A stretch of 64,000 bases of DNA from Hirundichthys speculiger (GCA_018398805.1 JAGFBZ010002135.1:90346-154345); one strand, 5' to 3'. Shown: positions 24,067-36,083, numbered from the stretch's first letter. The notes: generated by a model from the sequence alone, not told the origin. Numbers and translations: made by a program.

Positions 24067-25796
24067 TGGTATGGTATTGTATAGGGACGTGTGGACGTAT
24101 GTTAGGGTGGTGCAGGACATGTATGAGAGCTGGAAGACACCAGTGAGGTGAGCTGTAGGTGTGACAGAGCGGTTCAAGGTGGAGGTGGGAGTGCATCAAG
24201 GATCATCTCTGAGACCCTTCTTGTTTACTGTGGTGATGGACAGACTGACAGATGAGGTTGGACATGAGTCTTCATGAACTGTGATGTTTACAGGTGACAT
24301 TCTGATCTGTAGTGAGAGCAGTGAACAGCTGGAGGAACATCTGGAGAGTTAAATGGAGGTGGATGATTCGCTGTGGTGGCCCCTAAAGAGAAAAGCCAAA
24401 AGTAAAGAAGATGTGTTCCTTTTTAGAGATTTTTATGTTTTCAGTGCATTGCTGGATTCGTTAAGCATAGAGAAAAGTTACATACAGTCATGGAAAAAAT
24501 TATTAGACCAACATTTTTTCTTCACTTTCTTGTTCATTTTAATACCTGGTACCACTAAACGTCATCATGTGACTAAAACAGACAGAAAAGAAAACACTGA
24601 ATGCATAAAAGCAGTGTTTTTGGCAGTACAACGCCATAGCTATTGATGTAAAAACTTAAGTGATTTAGGTTATAATCAAGAAAACCATGGAAAATGGTAA
24701 GATATCAGCTCTTAAATAAAACTCTTATGAGCAATCTTTGTGGTTATCGTTATGTTTGTCCAAACAAATGTACCTTTAGTTGTACCAGGCATTAAAATGA
24801 ACAAGAAACTGAAGAAAACAAGGGTGGTCTAATCATTTTTTCCATGACTGTATGTTAAAACACTAAGATGTACATTTTTTTTATAAAGCCTGGTAATTTA
24901 CTGAATTTATAAAAATGCATATTTAACTACAAATAGTTCAGAGAACTTTTTCCCAGCCAGTTGAATGTATTAAATTGGTTTTGGGTCTGTTAGTGAAAGA
25001 TTTACACTCCTGGTCGGAGGATAGATGTTGCCACCACTAAAATTATATTTATATGTTCATTTTGAATTTGAAGCCAACAACATGTTTATAGAAATTTGGG
25101 ACAGGATTAGCAAAGATACCTGAAAAGATGCATAATGCTTAAAAACAGTCATTTCAGGTATTTCCCCCTCTGTCTTGGGCTCACGTTAATCTCGCTTGAG
25201 CCCGATTGCTTCTTGTACATAGTTATCAGATCACTGCATAAAGCGACTATTTGTTTACTTAAAGTTCTTCAGTTTCGGAGAATAAACATAATGTGGAACA
25301 TCACAGAAAATATGATGGCAATATTGCTGATTATGCGCTCTTTTTTCCTCCTGTTTACACGCAGCCCTCTGCATTTTTGAACTTTTTTATTGCACCTTTA
25401 TGCTGTTAGTTGATTGTCATGAGGAACCGTTGCCTCAACATGTTGTGCATGTGTTACGTGCACGTCCTCCTCCATGTGCATGTGCAAGCATACTGTGTCC
25501 AAACAAACCTCTTCCAAGTCCTGCCATGCTTGAGCACCAAACACAGCACTCACACTAACCGAACAAACCAGACTTTAGGGGTTAGTCTTGCTTGGGCAAG
25601 TACGGCTTTCCTTTAGCTAGCGCACACGAACGCTACAACAGGGCAGCTGCATTATTACATTTTAAAAGAGCATTAGAGACCTATAGAAGTAAACACGGGG
25701 AGGACCACACTATTTGGTAAAATCAGTCTTCAGAATTTTGTTTGTAGTGGACAAGGCTGGAACGTAGGGCTAATAGTTTTCTCTGTAGATATCAAC
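24067..25796 (+). repeat. tandem duplication, unit 1
   Basis: Begins with the rest of the RTE reverse transcriptase (broken frames reading YVRVVQDMYESWKTPVR, FKVEVGVHQGSSLRP, a TGD in place of the catalytic ADD triad), then the RTE 3' tail (GATTCGCTGTGGTGGCCCCT), a Tc1 MITE, and about 900 bases of unassigned DNA ending ATATCAAC. Unit 2 at 26431-28148 is the same sequence with about 4% scattered differences by eye. Confidence 0.93.
24485..24850. mobile_element. Tc1-like MITE, copy 1
   Basis: CAGTCATGGAAAAAATTATT to AATCATTTTTTCCATGACTG between TA dinucleotides. Long inverted ends, 366 bases, no transposase. Confidence 0.92.
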
Positions 25797-26430
25797 TAGT
25801 GCTGGGCGATATGACGATACATATCGTGGGGACAATATAAAAGTGTATATCGTGCCATTTCTCTTCTATCGTTTCTAACCTAATTTTATCAATTATTACA
25901 GCAAATATGTAATTAAATAACCTGCAACGATAAATTTGATAGAATCATATCTACTTCTACAAAGTAGCCTTTTATGTTTGCACTTTTATTCATGGTTAAT
26001 GCCTTAAACAGAGTTCTCTTCAACCCTGATGTTTACTTTAGACACTTTATATTGGTTTGCAAACTTTGCACTACAAGGTTACAGATTTCAGAAAGTTGAA
26101 AAATAATTTGTGTTTATTTCTTATAGCTGAACTTCAGTGCAAAAATGTGTTTTTCCTCTCAGAAACTGTTGTGCACTTTAAAAAAAATGTGAAAGCTACT
26201 GTACCTCTGTACCTACCTGTTTTTGCTGCACTAAAATGTATGTTTGTGACAGTTCAGCTAAATGTCCTTTCAAAATAAAGTTGAAAAGTAAGCAATGAAA
26301 TTTTTGTCAAACTTTTCAGAGAATAACTGAAAACATACTTTATTATGGTATATCGTGATATATATCGTTATTGTGATATATAATAGTCCATATCGTGATA
26401 TATGATTTTTTCCATATATACCATATACTA
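25797..26430 (+). mobile_element. CGATAT hAT-type MITE, copy 4, recombinant
   Basis: Left flank is ATATCAAC (25789-25796), the same as both flanks of copy 5, while the right flank is TGGTATGG (26431-26438), as both flanks of copy 3. It also has the aberrant right end of copy 3. It is therefore a crossover product between copies 3 and 5 rather than an independent insertion. Confidence 0.93.
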
Positions 26431-28148
26431 TGGTATGGTATTGTATAGGGACGTGTGGACGTATGTTAGGGTGGTGCAGGACATGTATGAGAGCTGGAAG
26501 ACACCAGTGAGGTGAGCTGTAGGTGTGACAGAGAGGTTCAAGGTGGAGGTGTGACTGCATCAAGGATCAGCTCTGAGACCCTTCTTGTTTACTATGGTGA
26601 TGGACAGACTGACAGATGAGGTTGGACATGAGTCTTCATGAACTGTGATGTTTACAGTTGATATTCTGATCTATAATGAGAGCAGTGAACAGCTGGAGGA
26701 ACATCTGGAGTGTTAGATGGAGGTGGATGATTCGCTGTGGTGGCCCCAGAAGAGAAAAGCCAAAAGTAAAGAAGATGTGTTCCTTTTTAGAGATTTTTAT
26801 GTTTTTAGTGCATTGCTGGATTCGTTAAGCATAGAGAAAAGTTACATACAGTCATGGAAAAAATTATTAGACCACCATTTTATCTTCACTTTCTCATTTA
26901 ATACGGTACATAAACGTCATCATGTGACTAAAACAGACAGAAAAGAAAACACTGAATGCATAAAAGCAGTTTTTTGGCAGTACAAACGCCATAGCTATTG
27001 ATGTAAAAACTTAAGTGATTTAGGTTATAATCAAGAAAACCATGGAAAATGGTAAGATATCAGCTCTTAAATAAAACTCTTATGAGCAATCTTTGTGGTT
27101 ATCGTTATGTTTGTCCAAACAAATGTACCTTTAGTTGTACCAGGCATTAAAATGAACAAGAAACTGAAGAAAAAAACAAGGGTGGTCTAATCATTTTTTC
27201 CATGACTGTATGTTAAAACACTAAGATGTACATTTTTTTTATAAAGCCTGGTAATTTACTGAATTTATAAAAATGCATATTTAACTACAAATAGTTCAGA
27301 GAACTTTTTCCCAGCCAGTTGAATGTATTAAATTGGTTTTGGGTCTGTTAGTGAAAGATTTACACTCCTGGTCGGAGGATAGATGTTACCACCACTTAAA
27401 TTATATTTATATATTCATTTTGAATTTGAAGCCAACAACATGTTTATAGAAATTTGGGACAGGATTAGCAAAGATACCTGAAAAGATGCATAATGCTTAA
27501 AAAACAGTAATTTCAGGTATTTCCCCCTCTGTCTTGGGCTCACGTTAATCTCGCTTGAGCCAGTTGATTCTTGTACATAGTTATCAGATCACTGCATAAA
27601 GCGACTATTTGTTTACTCAATGTTCAGCAGAGAATAAACATAATGTGGAACATCACGGAAAATATGATGGCAATATTGCTGATTATGTGCAATTTTTTTT
27701 CCCCGTTTACACGCAGCCCTCTGCATTTTTGAACTTTTTATTGCACCTTTATGCTGTTAGTTGATTGTCATGAGGAACCGTTGCCTCAACATGTTGTGCA
27801 AGTGTTACGTGCACGTCCTCCTCCATGTGCATGTGCAAGCATACTGTGTCCAAACAAACCTCTTCCAAGTCCTGCCATGCTTGAGCACCAAACACAGCAC
27901 TCACACTAACCGAACAAACCAGACTTTAGGGGTTAGTCTTGCTTGGGCAAAGTACGGATTTCCTTTAGCTAGCGCACACGAACGCTACAACAGGGTAGCT
28001 GCATTATTACATTTTAAAAGAGCATTAGAGACCTATAGAAGTAAACACGGGGAGGACCACACTATTTGGTAAAATCAGTCTTCAGAATTTTGTTTGTAGT
28101 GGACAAGGCTGGAACGTAGGGCTAATAGTTTTCTCTGTAGATATCAAC
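26431..28148 (+). repeat. tandem duplication, unit 2
   Basis: Second copy of 24067-25796: RTE 3' part, Tc1 MITE at 26849-27208 and unassigned DNA, ending ATATCAAC. A few indels (for example in the MITE and near 27620-27690) distinguish it from unit 1. Confidence 0.93.
26849..27208. mobile_element. Tc1-like MITE, copy 2
   Basis: Copy of 24485-24850 created by the tandem duplication, not by transposition. TA on both sides; an internal deletion near 26900. Confidence 0.92.
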
Positions 28149-28780
28149 TAGTTCTGGGTAATATGACGATACATATCATGGGGACAATATAAAATGTGTA
28201 TCGTGCCATTTCTCTTCTTCTATCGTTTCTAACCTAATTTTATCAATTATTACAGCAAATATGTAATTAAATAACCTGCAACGATAAATTTGATAGAATC
28301 ATATCTACTTCTACAAAGTAGCCTTTTATGTTTGCACTTTTATTCATGGTTAATGCCTTAAACAGAGTTCTCTTCAACCCTGATGTTTACTTTAGACACT
28401 TTATATTGGTTTGCAAACTTTGCACTACAAGGTTACAGATTTCAGAAAGTTGAAAAATAATTTGTGTTTATTTTTTATAGCTGAACTTCAGTGCAAAAAT
28501 GTGTTTTTTTTTCCTCTCAGAAACTGTTGTGCACTTTAAAAAAAATGTGAAAGCTACTGTACCTCTGTACCTACCTGTTTTTTGCTGCACTAAAATGTAT
28601 GTTAGCGACAGTTCAGCTAAATGTCCTTTTCAAAATAAAGTTGAAAAGTAAGCAATGAAATTTTTGTCAATTTTTTCAGAGAATAACTGAAAAACATACT
28701 TTATTATGGTATATCGTGATATATATCGTTATCATGATATAAAATAGTCCATATCGTGATATATGATTTTTTCAGCACTA
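28149..28780 (+). mobile_element. CGATAT hAT-type MITE, copy 5 (family A)
   Basis: Starts TAGTTCTGGGTAATATGACG and ends TTTTTTCAGCACTA, with ATATCAAC on both sides (28141-28148, 28781-28788). The right end lacks CCATATCGCC. Original insertion at the ATATCAAC site. Confidence 0.92.
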
Positions 28781-28788
28781 ATATCAAC

Positions 28789-30534
28789 TAACATCCTGAT
28801 CAACACTTTGATCCTCTGACCATCCCAGAGTTTGCTGCCTACACCTGTCTATATTGTTGTCTCTTATTGATTAACAACATATCAGTCATAATACAAGTAC
28901 AAAGAACTCTTAGTTCTCCTGCCACCAGAAAATTACTGTTTATATTTTTTATCCTATATAATATTGATAATGTATTTGTGGCTCTTTTTTCTGTGTTCTT
29001 CGTTTATGCAACCATGCGTTAAAAACATAAAAATCTCTTTTAAAAAAATGGAAATCTAATATATATTTTTCCTCAAAAACACAAATAGACTTCAGCACCG
29101 TCTGTGCTAACGGTTGCACAGATGCTAAAGCAAAAACCCATAAAAGTTAAGAAAATAAATTGTGTGGGAACCTTGAACATGTGCGATATCCTTTTACAAT
29201 CCACTGAACTGACACCACGTTATTAATCAGTCATCGTAGCGATGATAATGGTGAAGATCTTCCAGTTCCCATGATCCCCTTCACCTTCAGCTGCAAAAAA
29301 AATCAGTCTTGCAGCCACGTCTTTTTGCTTCCTCAACCAGAATATTTTCCTATTTTGCTTAAGATGATCAACATGGTGGAAAATCTGAGGTGAATTTTCC
29401 ACAAGTCATTTCCTCCTCGTTCTGGCATGAGTTTTATCACCATTGAACCCGAACAACAAAGAAAATAAACACCACACAGCACCTTCCTGTTTTTCTGTCA
29501 ATGACAAAGAACGTCCTTTTTGAGTACATGGCATGAAATATAACCATGACAAGAAACAATAGTTGGACTTGTCTCAACGTACTAAAAATAATTAAACGCA
29601 AATCTAACAACAAATGACGAATTATTTGCCTGTTTGGATACACAAGACAAGAGTTAAATGGATAAGACCATGGACATAATGAGGGGAAATAGGAAAGGGA
29701 CATGAGACACTGTTTAGTCAGCACACAAAAGATCCTTCACATAAACTGCAAACTTGCTTTGTGACTCCAGACCTTGTGAGAAGACGTCAACAGAATGAGA
29801 AAATAACGCTTTGCATTATCACATGTTTAGGTGCGTGTGCAGAGATGTGGATGTAGCCGATGAGTTAGCATCTTAAATACATCTTATTGTTCGGGGTGTG
29901 CATCCTGAATACATCCTTGAGAAGGATGGAACATTCCTCGCGCAGGAGGAAGGAAGGATAAGGCTGTAACGCACACACAAACACAGAGTGACGGTAAACG
30001 CCTGGGTTAAAGTGTGTGAACCGGAAATAGGTGCCCGTTTAGCCGGAGCCAGAAGACAGATTCAGAAGGTTCAGAGATCCGACCTGAAGACTTTCCCAGC
30101 TATATTCCCAGCTCTGTCACGGAAGTCTGCTCTCTGTCTGCAGCATCCTGGACACACTGCTCACCTCCTTCCACCGTAAAACACGCATATGTGTGTACGT
30201 GTGATTGATAACCAAGTATCCGTGCACACACACACACACACATACACACTGAGAACCAGATAACCCAGGGTGAGCCGTTGTGTAAGGAAAGGTTGTTCAC
30301 AGCCAAAGTCAACACACGCTACTCTGACCTGAACATAACAGTCAGCGGCGGCATATACGAAGTTCCACTTTTCTGATCAGACAAAAATAATGCAACACAG
30401 AACGCAACTCAGCAATGATGCGACTAAACGAAAGGAACGCAGGACTTTTGATCCTCCAGTAAGTTTCTATAATGCGCGGTGCTGCAGGTGACGTGCTGCA
30501 GGTGACGTGGTGCAGGTGCGTGGTGCAGGTGTAC
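28789..30534. other. intron upstream-side of the fourth exon's donor, unassigned
   Basis: AT-rich to 29200, then mixed sequence; CA microsatellite 30225-30248. The 60 bases next to the donor carry a short repeat of GTGCAGGTGACGT-like units. No extra exon found. Confidence 0.5.
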
Positions 30535-30662
30535 TTGCATGGCTGTCGGAGGTCTGTATGGGGCTGAGGACGGGGGATCCTGCTGGACTGCAGAGCTCCG
30601 GGAAAGGATTGGGAATAGCCGGCAGGGAGGCCGGACGTAGCTGCTGCTCTGCCTTCAAGCAC
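30535..30662 (-). CDS. grb10: grb10 fourth coding exon (proline-rich motif)
   Basis: The acceptor CCTCTGCAG precedes 30662. The first base completes the Arg codon begun in the third exon, giving [20 protein letters not shown] and then [17 protein letters not shown]. The [12 protein letters not shown] block is the conserved proline-rich segment of GRB10, the region known in the family to contact SH3 and GYF partners. The exon is 128 bases and ends in phase 1 at a weak donor, CATGCAA|GTACAC. A short CACGTCACCTGCAG-like repeat follows the donor and supplies several other GT dinucleotides, of which one more (GCAC|GTCACC) would also leave phase 1. The intron to the left is about 22-23 kb and holds most of the transposons in this window. 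Confidence 0.9.
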
Positions 30663-30850
30663 CTGCAGAGGGAGACAAATGCTCTTGTGACCCGCCAGAG
30701 ACTTGCAACTGTGTACACGCATAAATGTGGATATAACGTAACCATGGAACCATATAGTACACATTCTTACCTAAAAGGTTAGTCTGAACACAAAAAAGAT
30801 TACTAAAGCTTTGGATTAAAAAATATACTTGATTGTGGTTAAAAACACAC

Positions 30851-31143
30851 TGCAAAAACTCAAAATCTTACCAAGTGTATTTTTCTAATTTCTAGTCAAA
30901 ATATCTCATCACACTTAATTAAGACAAAATCAACTAAAGCATTAAATAGGAGCTTGTTTTTTAGACAATTAAGCACAATCAGCAAAAAATGTCAAAATGG
31001 AACAATAGCTTAATTCACTAAAAAAGTCTAAAGAAATCTCACTGAAATGTTACTAGGTGATTTTGTCTAATATTAAGTGTGATTTTTTTTGACAAGAAAG
31101 AGAAAATCACTTGGTAATTTTGGTTTTTGCAAAATTATTGACA
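30851..31143. mobile_element. MITE with CACTGCAAAAA ends, copy 1
   Basis: Left CACTGCAAAAACTCAAAATC and right GGTTTTTGCAAAA, with AATCTTACCAAGTG / CACTTGGTAA arms. Superfamily not assigned. A relative lies at 48502-48770. Confidence 0.65.
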
Positions 31144-31619
31144 CACATCAGCAGAAATGATTACAAAGGAATTCAGATTTTAATTAAACTCTGCAACTCC
31201 AAATGTCATAACAAAGGGGCTGAATAACTAGGTGTGAAAAAATTAAGAAACCACAGCATTTTATAATTAATGGAAGACCGACTAAAACAAAAAAAAAAAA
31301 AGAAAAGAAAAAAAAGTAATTGGTTAAAGAGAAAAAAAAACTCTTAGGAGACCCACAAAACTTCTACTCTTTAGCTCCAATAAACAGAGACAGTATTAAC
31401 TTTAAAAAAGCACTTACTTGCAATGTTATTCTCATGTTTAAAATACTTTTTGTAGGTATCTGCATGTTGTATCTGCATGTTTCTGAAACACTGACAGTCC
31501 AGAAAGTATGCTCACATTGTCTGCTACGTTGTCTGTTATTATGTTACTGTTATCTATTATGTCATGCCTGATATCTTGATATCTTGCACTTTATGTTTTG
31601 CGAGTTGTGATGTCTATAT

Positions 31620-32056
31620 ACATCTCAGTTGTATGTCTAAATTTTTAATTTGCACATTGGAGCCTTGAGAAATGCAATTTCAGTCTGCGTGCAATGTACT
31701 GTTGCAGTGCTTTGATTGACAATAAAGTTCACTCTGACTTTGTGCAACTCCATAAAAGGAGTTTAGCAATATTTACTGTCCACTCTCTCCTCATTCACGA
31801 ACTTACTTGTTCGTAGCTACGAAACGTCGGAAACGACTAACATTTTCATGAATAATGAGACTTGTTAATCTCGTTAATTTCATGATTGAGGCCACATGGG
31901 TGGGAAAAAGTCACCTCGTGATCCTGTAGCTTGCAGTTATTGTTTGTTTTTATTATTTATTTATTTTTTTTATTGCTATTCTAACTTGCTGCTGTAACAT
32001 TGTAAATTTCCCCATTGTGGGACAAATAAAGGAATATCTTATCTTATCTTATCTTA
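31620..32056 (+). mobile_element. two LINE 3' tail fragments
   Basis: Bases 31660-31740 end GACAATAAAGTTCACTCTGA; bases 31960-32056 read AATTTCCCCATTGTGGGACA then AATAAAGGAATATCTTATCT with an ATCTT repeat. Both are typical 3' ends of fish L2/CR1-like LINEs. No reverse transcriptase text is attached. Confidence 0.6.
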
Positions 32057-32312
32057 GAAGCACCTGCAGCAGTCCTGACGTTCTGTATGATGTGTACGTT
32101 AACCCCCGAGAGGAAATGACAAAGCTGTACAGAATTTAATCATCAGTCTTTCAAACTGTTGGATGAATTCTGGTCCACTCTTCTTTAAAATGCAAATTAA
32201 AAAATAAGGAAAAAAATAACATTTTTTTACTGCAAGCACAGAACGCCAGCTGTCTTCATGTTAAATATACGGAGGTTAAATCACCACAGAGGCCCCGGTG
32301 CAGTATGGGTAC

Positions 32313-32565
32313 CTGACAGCCTGGATGTGCATGGGCTGAGAGTGTTTCAGCTTCTCCCTGGAGGGGGAAGATGGCGGCAGAGGCGGGGTGTGGCGGCGGT
32401 GAACGTGGCCGTGTCCCAGGTGACCGGCGTGATGGTGGTGATGGTGGTGGGGGGCGTGCACGTGGCCGTTGTTGAGGAGAAGGGCCGTGTCCGCCTGCGT
32501 CGAGTGAACGCTCTCCATGGAGGAGTTCATGTCATTCACCAGCTGCTCCAGGTCCACGTCGTCGT
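32313..32565 (-). CDS. grb10: grb10 third coding exon (acidic and His-rich N-terminal region)
   Basis: It encodes DDVDLEQLVNDMNSSMESVH, then a histidine-rich stretch with seven consecutive His, then a proline-rich segment and SREKLKHSQPMHIQAV, ending AG|GTACCC at 32313 in phase 2. The DVDLE.LVNDMN block and SQP.HI.AVR are GRB10 hallmarks; the His-rich part is unlike the human protein and may be a lineage-specific expansion. Two acceptors give frame-compatible starts: CCACAG before 32565 and CATCCAG before 32577, differing by four codons. The pyrimidine tract of this acceptor is a run of 28 C on the coding strand (28 G at 32592-32619 on the plus strand). The N-terminal region lies outside known folded domains and is probably disordered. 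Confidence 0.92.
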
Positions 32566-32591
32566 CTGTGGAGGCCGCTGGATGGCGGGAT

Positions 32592-32619
32592 GGGGGGGGG
32601 GGGGGGGGGGGGGGGGGGG
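32592..32619. repeat. G28 homopolymer in the third exon's acceptor region
   Basis: On the coding (minus) strand this is C28, 27 bases before the nearer-upstream AG (32577 start). It serves as the pyrimidine tract or sits in it. Confidence 0.95.
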
Positions 32620-32639
32620 AATAAAAGACAGAGGAGGAA

Positions 32640-33211
32640 GACGGTGAGCAACAGAAAGACTTCCAACGACCGCTGCATCTTTTCCTTTTTCAGCCTCTAG
32701 CTTGCAACACCGCCGTGACCAACACCGGGAGTCTTTCCCCCAACAGCTGTCAAACAGAGGCTCTTATTCGTGCCATAAATGTTAAAGTTAACAGATTTTA
32801 TGAGCTAAAATGGTGCTTGGGTGGCATCTTCTCTGGATTATAATTTTCTAGCAATGATGGGATGAAAAAATACTGTTTTGTTTTTGTTTTTTTTAAATGG
32901 AGCAGTGGCCCTCCACTCAGAGCTGTAGTAGATTTAACTTGTTAGAGGAAATATTAATGGAGAGCTGCATATCATCATTTATACTTTTACAAATTTACTG
33001 GAGACAAATGGGAATAACAGCTAAATCACTCTCACTTCTGACTTTTTAGAGGGAATCCTGTGTGAAAAACCTCCTGGTTCTAGAAGGGTTAATAGACGTC
33101 ATACGCTACTTTGCTTTACTCTGAAAACAATTCAACGACTAAGTTAGATCCATAAGAGTTCTGCAACAGCAGTCCAAATGATACCTTTAAAAGTAGAGAG
33201 GATGCTGATAC
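32640..33211. other. intron, unassigned
   Basis: No exon or repeat family recognised. Confidence 0.5.
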
Positions 33212-33219
33212 ATTTAGAT

Positions 33220-34679
33220 CAGTGGTCTCCGGTTTAATGTCAGGCTACATTTTAACAGACCGGTCTGTAAAACGTGTAACAGATAAATACAACAAAATAA
33301 AATGATACGACCGGCATAAAAATTGTAGTATTTTCTATACATTACAATAAACGTAAATCTGCCGTGTGTTCACGTGCAACTTTATTGGTAGCGTCCTCGT
33401 AACGTCGCACCAACAGAACATCTGTAACATCCTTCAGAAAAATACTTTCTGAAGATGTTTATTTTTTTAGTCATTTTTCCACGTGACAGAGAAACAGGTC
33501 TTAAAGTCTTGTCATGTGTGGGTTTTTTTTCTATTTTATTTACTGATTGATTGGTTTATTTTATCAGGTACTTTATGTGCATTTTTATTATTGCTATTTG
33601 TCTTGAGGTTATTTGATATTTGTTCTGAATTTTGTGTGTTTTTAATTGTAAAATAGTATATTTGGGTTTTTGATGGTATTTTATTTAATCTTAATGTACA
33701 TTGTTTTTATTATCATGTAAAGCACTTTGTGTATGGAGCCCCATTTGGGTCATAATTCAATGAATAAATGAGTCTATTATTATGAAATACAGGTGTTTAT
33801 TATCATGAAATACATATCCATTATTATGAAATGTTTCTCATTATTATGAAATACATGTTTATTATAATGAAATATATTTGTATTATTATTAAATCTTAAG
33901 TTTAATGCATAATAGTTTATTTCAGAAATGACTTTTTTTTTATCTAAGAATGAGTTTTTACATAATTGCTTCGTTTTTCATAAGAATGAGCTTTTACATA
34001 ATAATGACATTTTGCCAGTGGGCGGGACCAGTGGTTGACCTGCATGCTCATAGGCTGATCCTTCTCCATGCAGTTGGTGGGGGACTAGCATCGAGCCTGT
34101 TAGCTAGCTCTCGGAGTAAGTCAGAAAAGTATCTTTCTCCTGTCGCCATGCCGTCAAAATCAAGTTTTTCCTACATTTCGCGCTACGTTTCTTAGTCGAT
34201 GTCAACTTTTAACCGTAAACTGAGGTGCATTTTGCCACCTACTGGCCTGGAGTATAAACATTGCACCTCTCGCCCACTATTGATATTCACTGTTCTGTTG
34301 CTTATGCCTGAATGAAAGAGCAGCCCATCACATAAATGGCTCCGCCCTCTCTGCTGTGATTGACACACAAATCATTCTTATGAAAAACAAAACTATTATC
34401 ATCATAATAGGAAATATTTCATAATAATAAATGCCTGTATTTCATAATAATAGACTAATTTATTCATTGAATCCATACCTGAGGGCATAAAAATCACTTT
34501 ATATTTAAAGTTTGATTTGATGTGCTAAGACTAAGTCATAGACGTGTGTAATGGAGAGAATCTGGTCATTTTTCAAAATAAAACATGATTTAGACTTAGA
34601 TAATAAATCAAACGGTAATAATGGAAGTGGTTTATTTTTTTTCTCTGCGGCCCGGTACCAGGGTTTTTGGGGACCACTG
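33220..34679 (+). mobile_element. hAT element with CAGTGGTCTCCGG end, interrupted
   Basis: Left CAGTGGTCTCCGGTTTAATG, right GGTTTTTGGGGACCACTG with GCGGCCCGGTACC before it: the widespread hAT end that yields CAGTGGTCCCC. Flanks ATTTAGAT / AATTAGAA agree at six of eight. Its middle is occupied by the inverted repeat at 33757-34476. Confidence 0.8.
33757..34476. mobile_element. inverted-repeat element rich in ATTATTATGAAATA
   Basis: Left arm ATTCAATGAATAAATGAGTC then TATTATTATGAAATACAGG; the right end is its reverse complement. Inside each arm, TTATTATGAAATA-like words recur. About 720 bases, no coding content. Class unknown. Confidence 0.65.
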
Positions 34680-34720
34680 AATTAGAAGGGTACGCAACCA
34701 AAATGTTCAGCCAGGTCCCC

Positions 34721-34754
<34 letters not shown>

Positions 34755-35428
34755 CCAGAACACGATTGCTCACGTGCATCATGTATCATAATGTGGGTGG
34801 TAACATGTTGCTAACGAGTCCGTCAGATCCAGATCCACATGATGATGAGATAAATCAAGACATTTATAATCATACAAATCACAATATGCATATGCATCAG
34901 ATTAAATAAATGGAAAAAGATCAGTTTAACGACCACTTTCACCTAAACAAAAACACAATTCCATCACCAACTGCAGTTGAACCTGCAGCCGCTGCAGGAC
35001 TGCAGCCTCTAAACATGGGCCACCTGCTTAAACCACAGAGATACGTAATTTTCTTCTTTTTTTTTTTTTTTTTTTTGCCGTCATCCAATACGGACTCTTT
35101 TTCAACCAATACCTTTTTTTCGTGCCTTCTCAGCTACTGAGCAGCATCCAGTGCTAACGTCACCTCCACCTCGAACTGCTTGCAGCTGTGCATCGAGCAT
35201 GCACGAGAGAAGTGCACGTAACTACCATGGAAACAAGCAGAAGTCTGACTGAAATAGCAACAAATTACTTCCCTCAGCCCAAGTAAAATTATATTTTTGA
35301 CATTCATCTCTGAACAACCGTTTATCATTAGCACAAAATGTATTAGCAAAAAATGGAAAATGCTGATTGACTGATCATTTACTACATCTTTAAGTAGTCG
35401 CACTGCAAAGGTTCATTCTCACATATAC
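34680..35428. other. intron, unassigned with A and T runs
   Basis: A run 34721-34749 and T run 35058-35076. Nothing else recognised. Confidence 0.5.
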
Positions 35429-35436
35429 ACAAATAT

Positions 35437-36075
35437 TGTTATTGCATTAACTCATTAATTTATTAACACCGACATTTATTTTATCGCGCGTTAACGCATG
35501 TTGCTCACGTGCTTTTGTTTTGAAAAGTCTGTTACTGGCTGAAACGGAAGATAATTGGCAGGTTAACATGTGGAAAAGCTAAAACAGACATGGAGATGGT
35601 AAAGTTAAGGAACTTTTACGTGGACATTTTCATTTTAAAGTTCTCCCAGACGGAGGATTCAACAGAAACAAGGTTATTTGTAACAACTGACAAGTAAAAG
35701 TTTCTGCTGTTACCTCAGAAATTACCCGTTTTAATGTTCTGATTGTGGCTCAGGATTTTGTTGGTAGACTTTTTTTTTTTATATAAAAACAGAATGACAT
35801 TAATGCCCTGGCAGTGGCAATAAGCTTTATTTTATTTGACATTTTTTAAGATGATATTTACACTAAATATGTGTTACTGACAAGTGCTGATGTTAAAAGT
35901 GTTTGAACAACAAATGTTATGACACTTTAGTTCATATGGCAGCAGAACATTTAAATAAAAGTGACCTTTACACTACTTTTGAATTCATTATTTGATTTTG
36001 CGTATACAATGTGATTATTCAGGGAAAATCATGCGATTAATCACGATTAAATATTTTAATCGTTGCCCAGCCCTA
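35437..36075. mobile_element. hAT-type element with GATTAATCGC words, copy 1
   Basis: Right end GTTGCCCAGCCCTA preceded by GCGATTAATCACGATTAAAT; ACAAATAT is duplicated at 35429-35436 and 36076-36083. The left terminus has lost the TAGGGCTGGGCAAC bases. An inverted, longer relative is at 49311-50728. Confidence 0.8.
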
Positions 36076-36083
36076 ACAAATAT

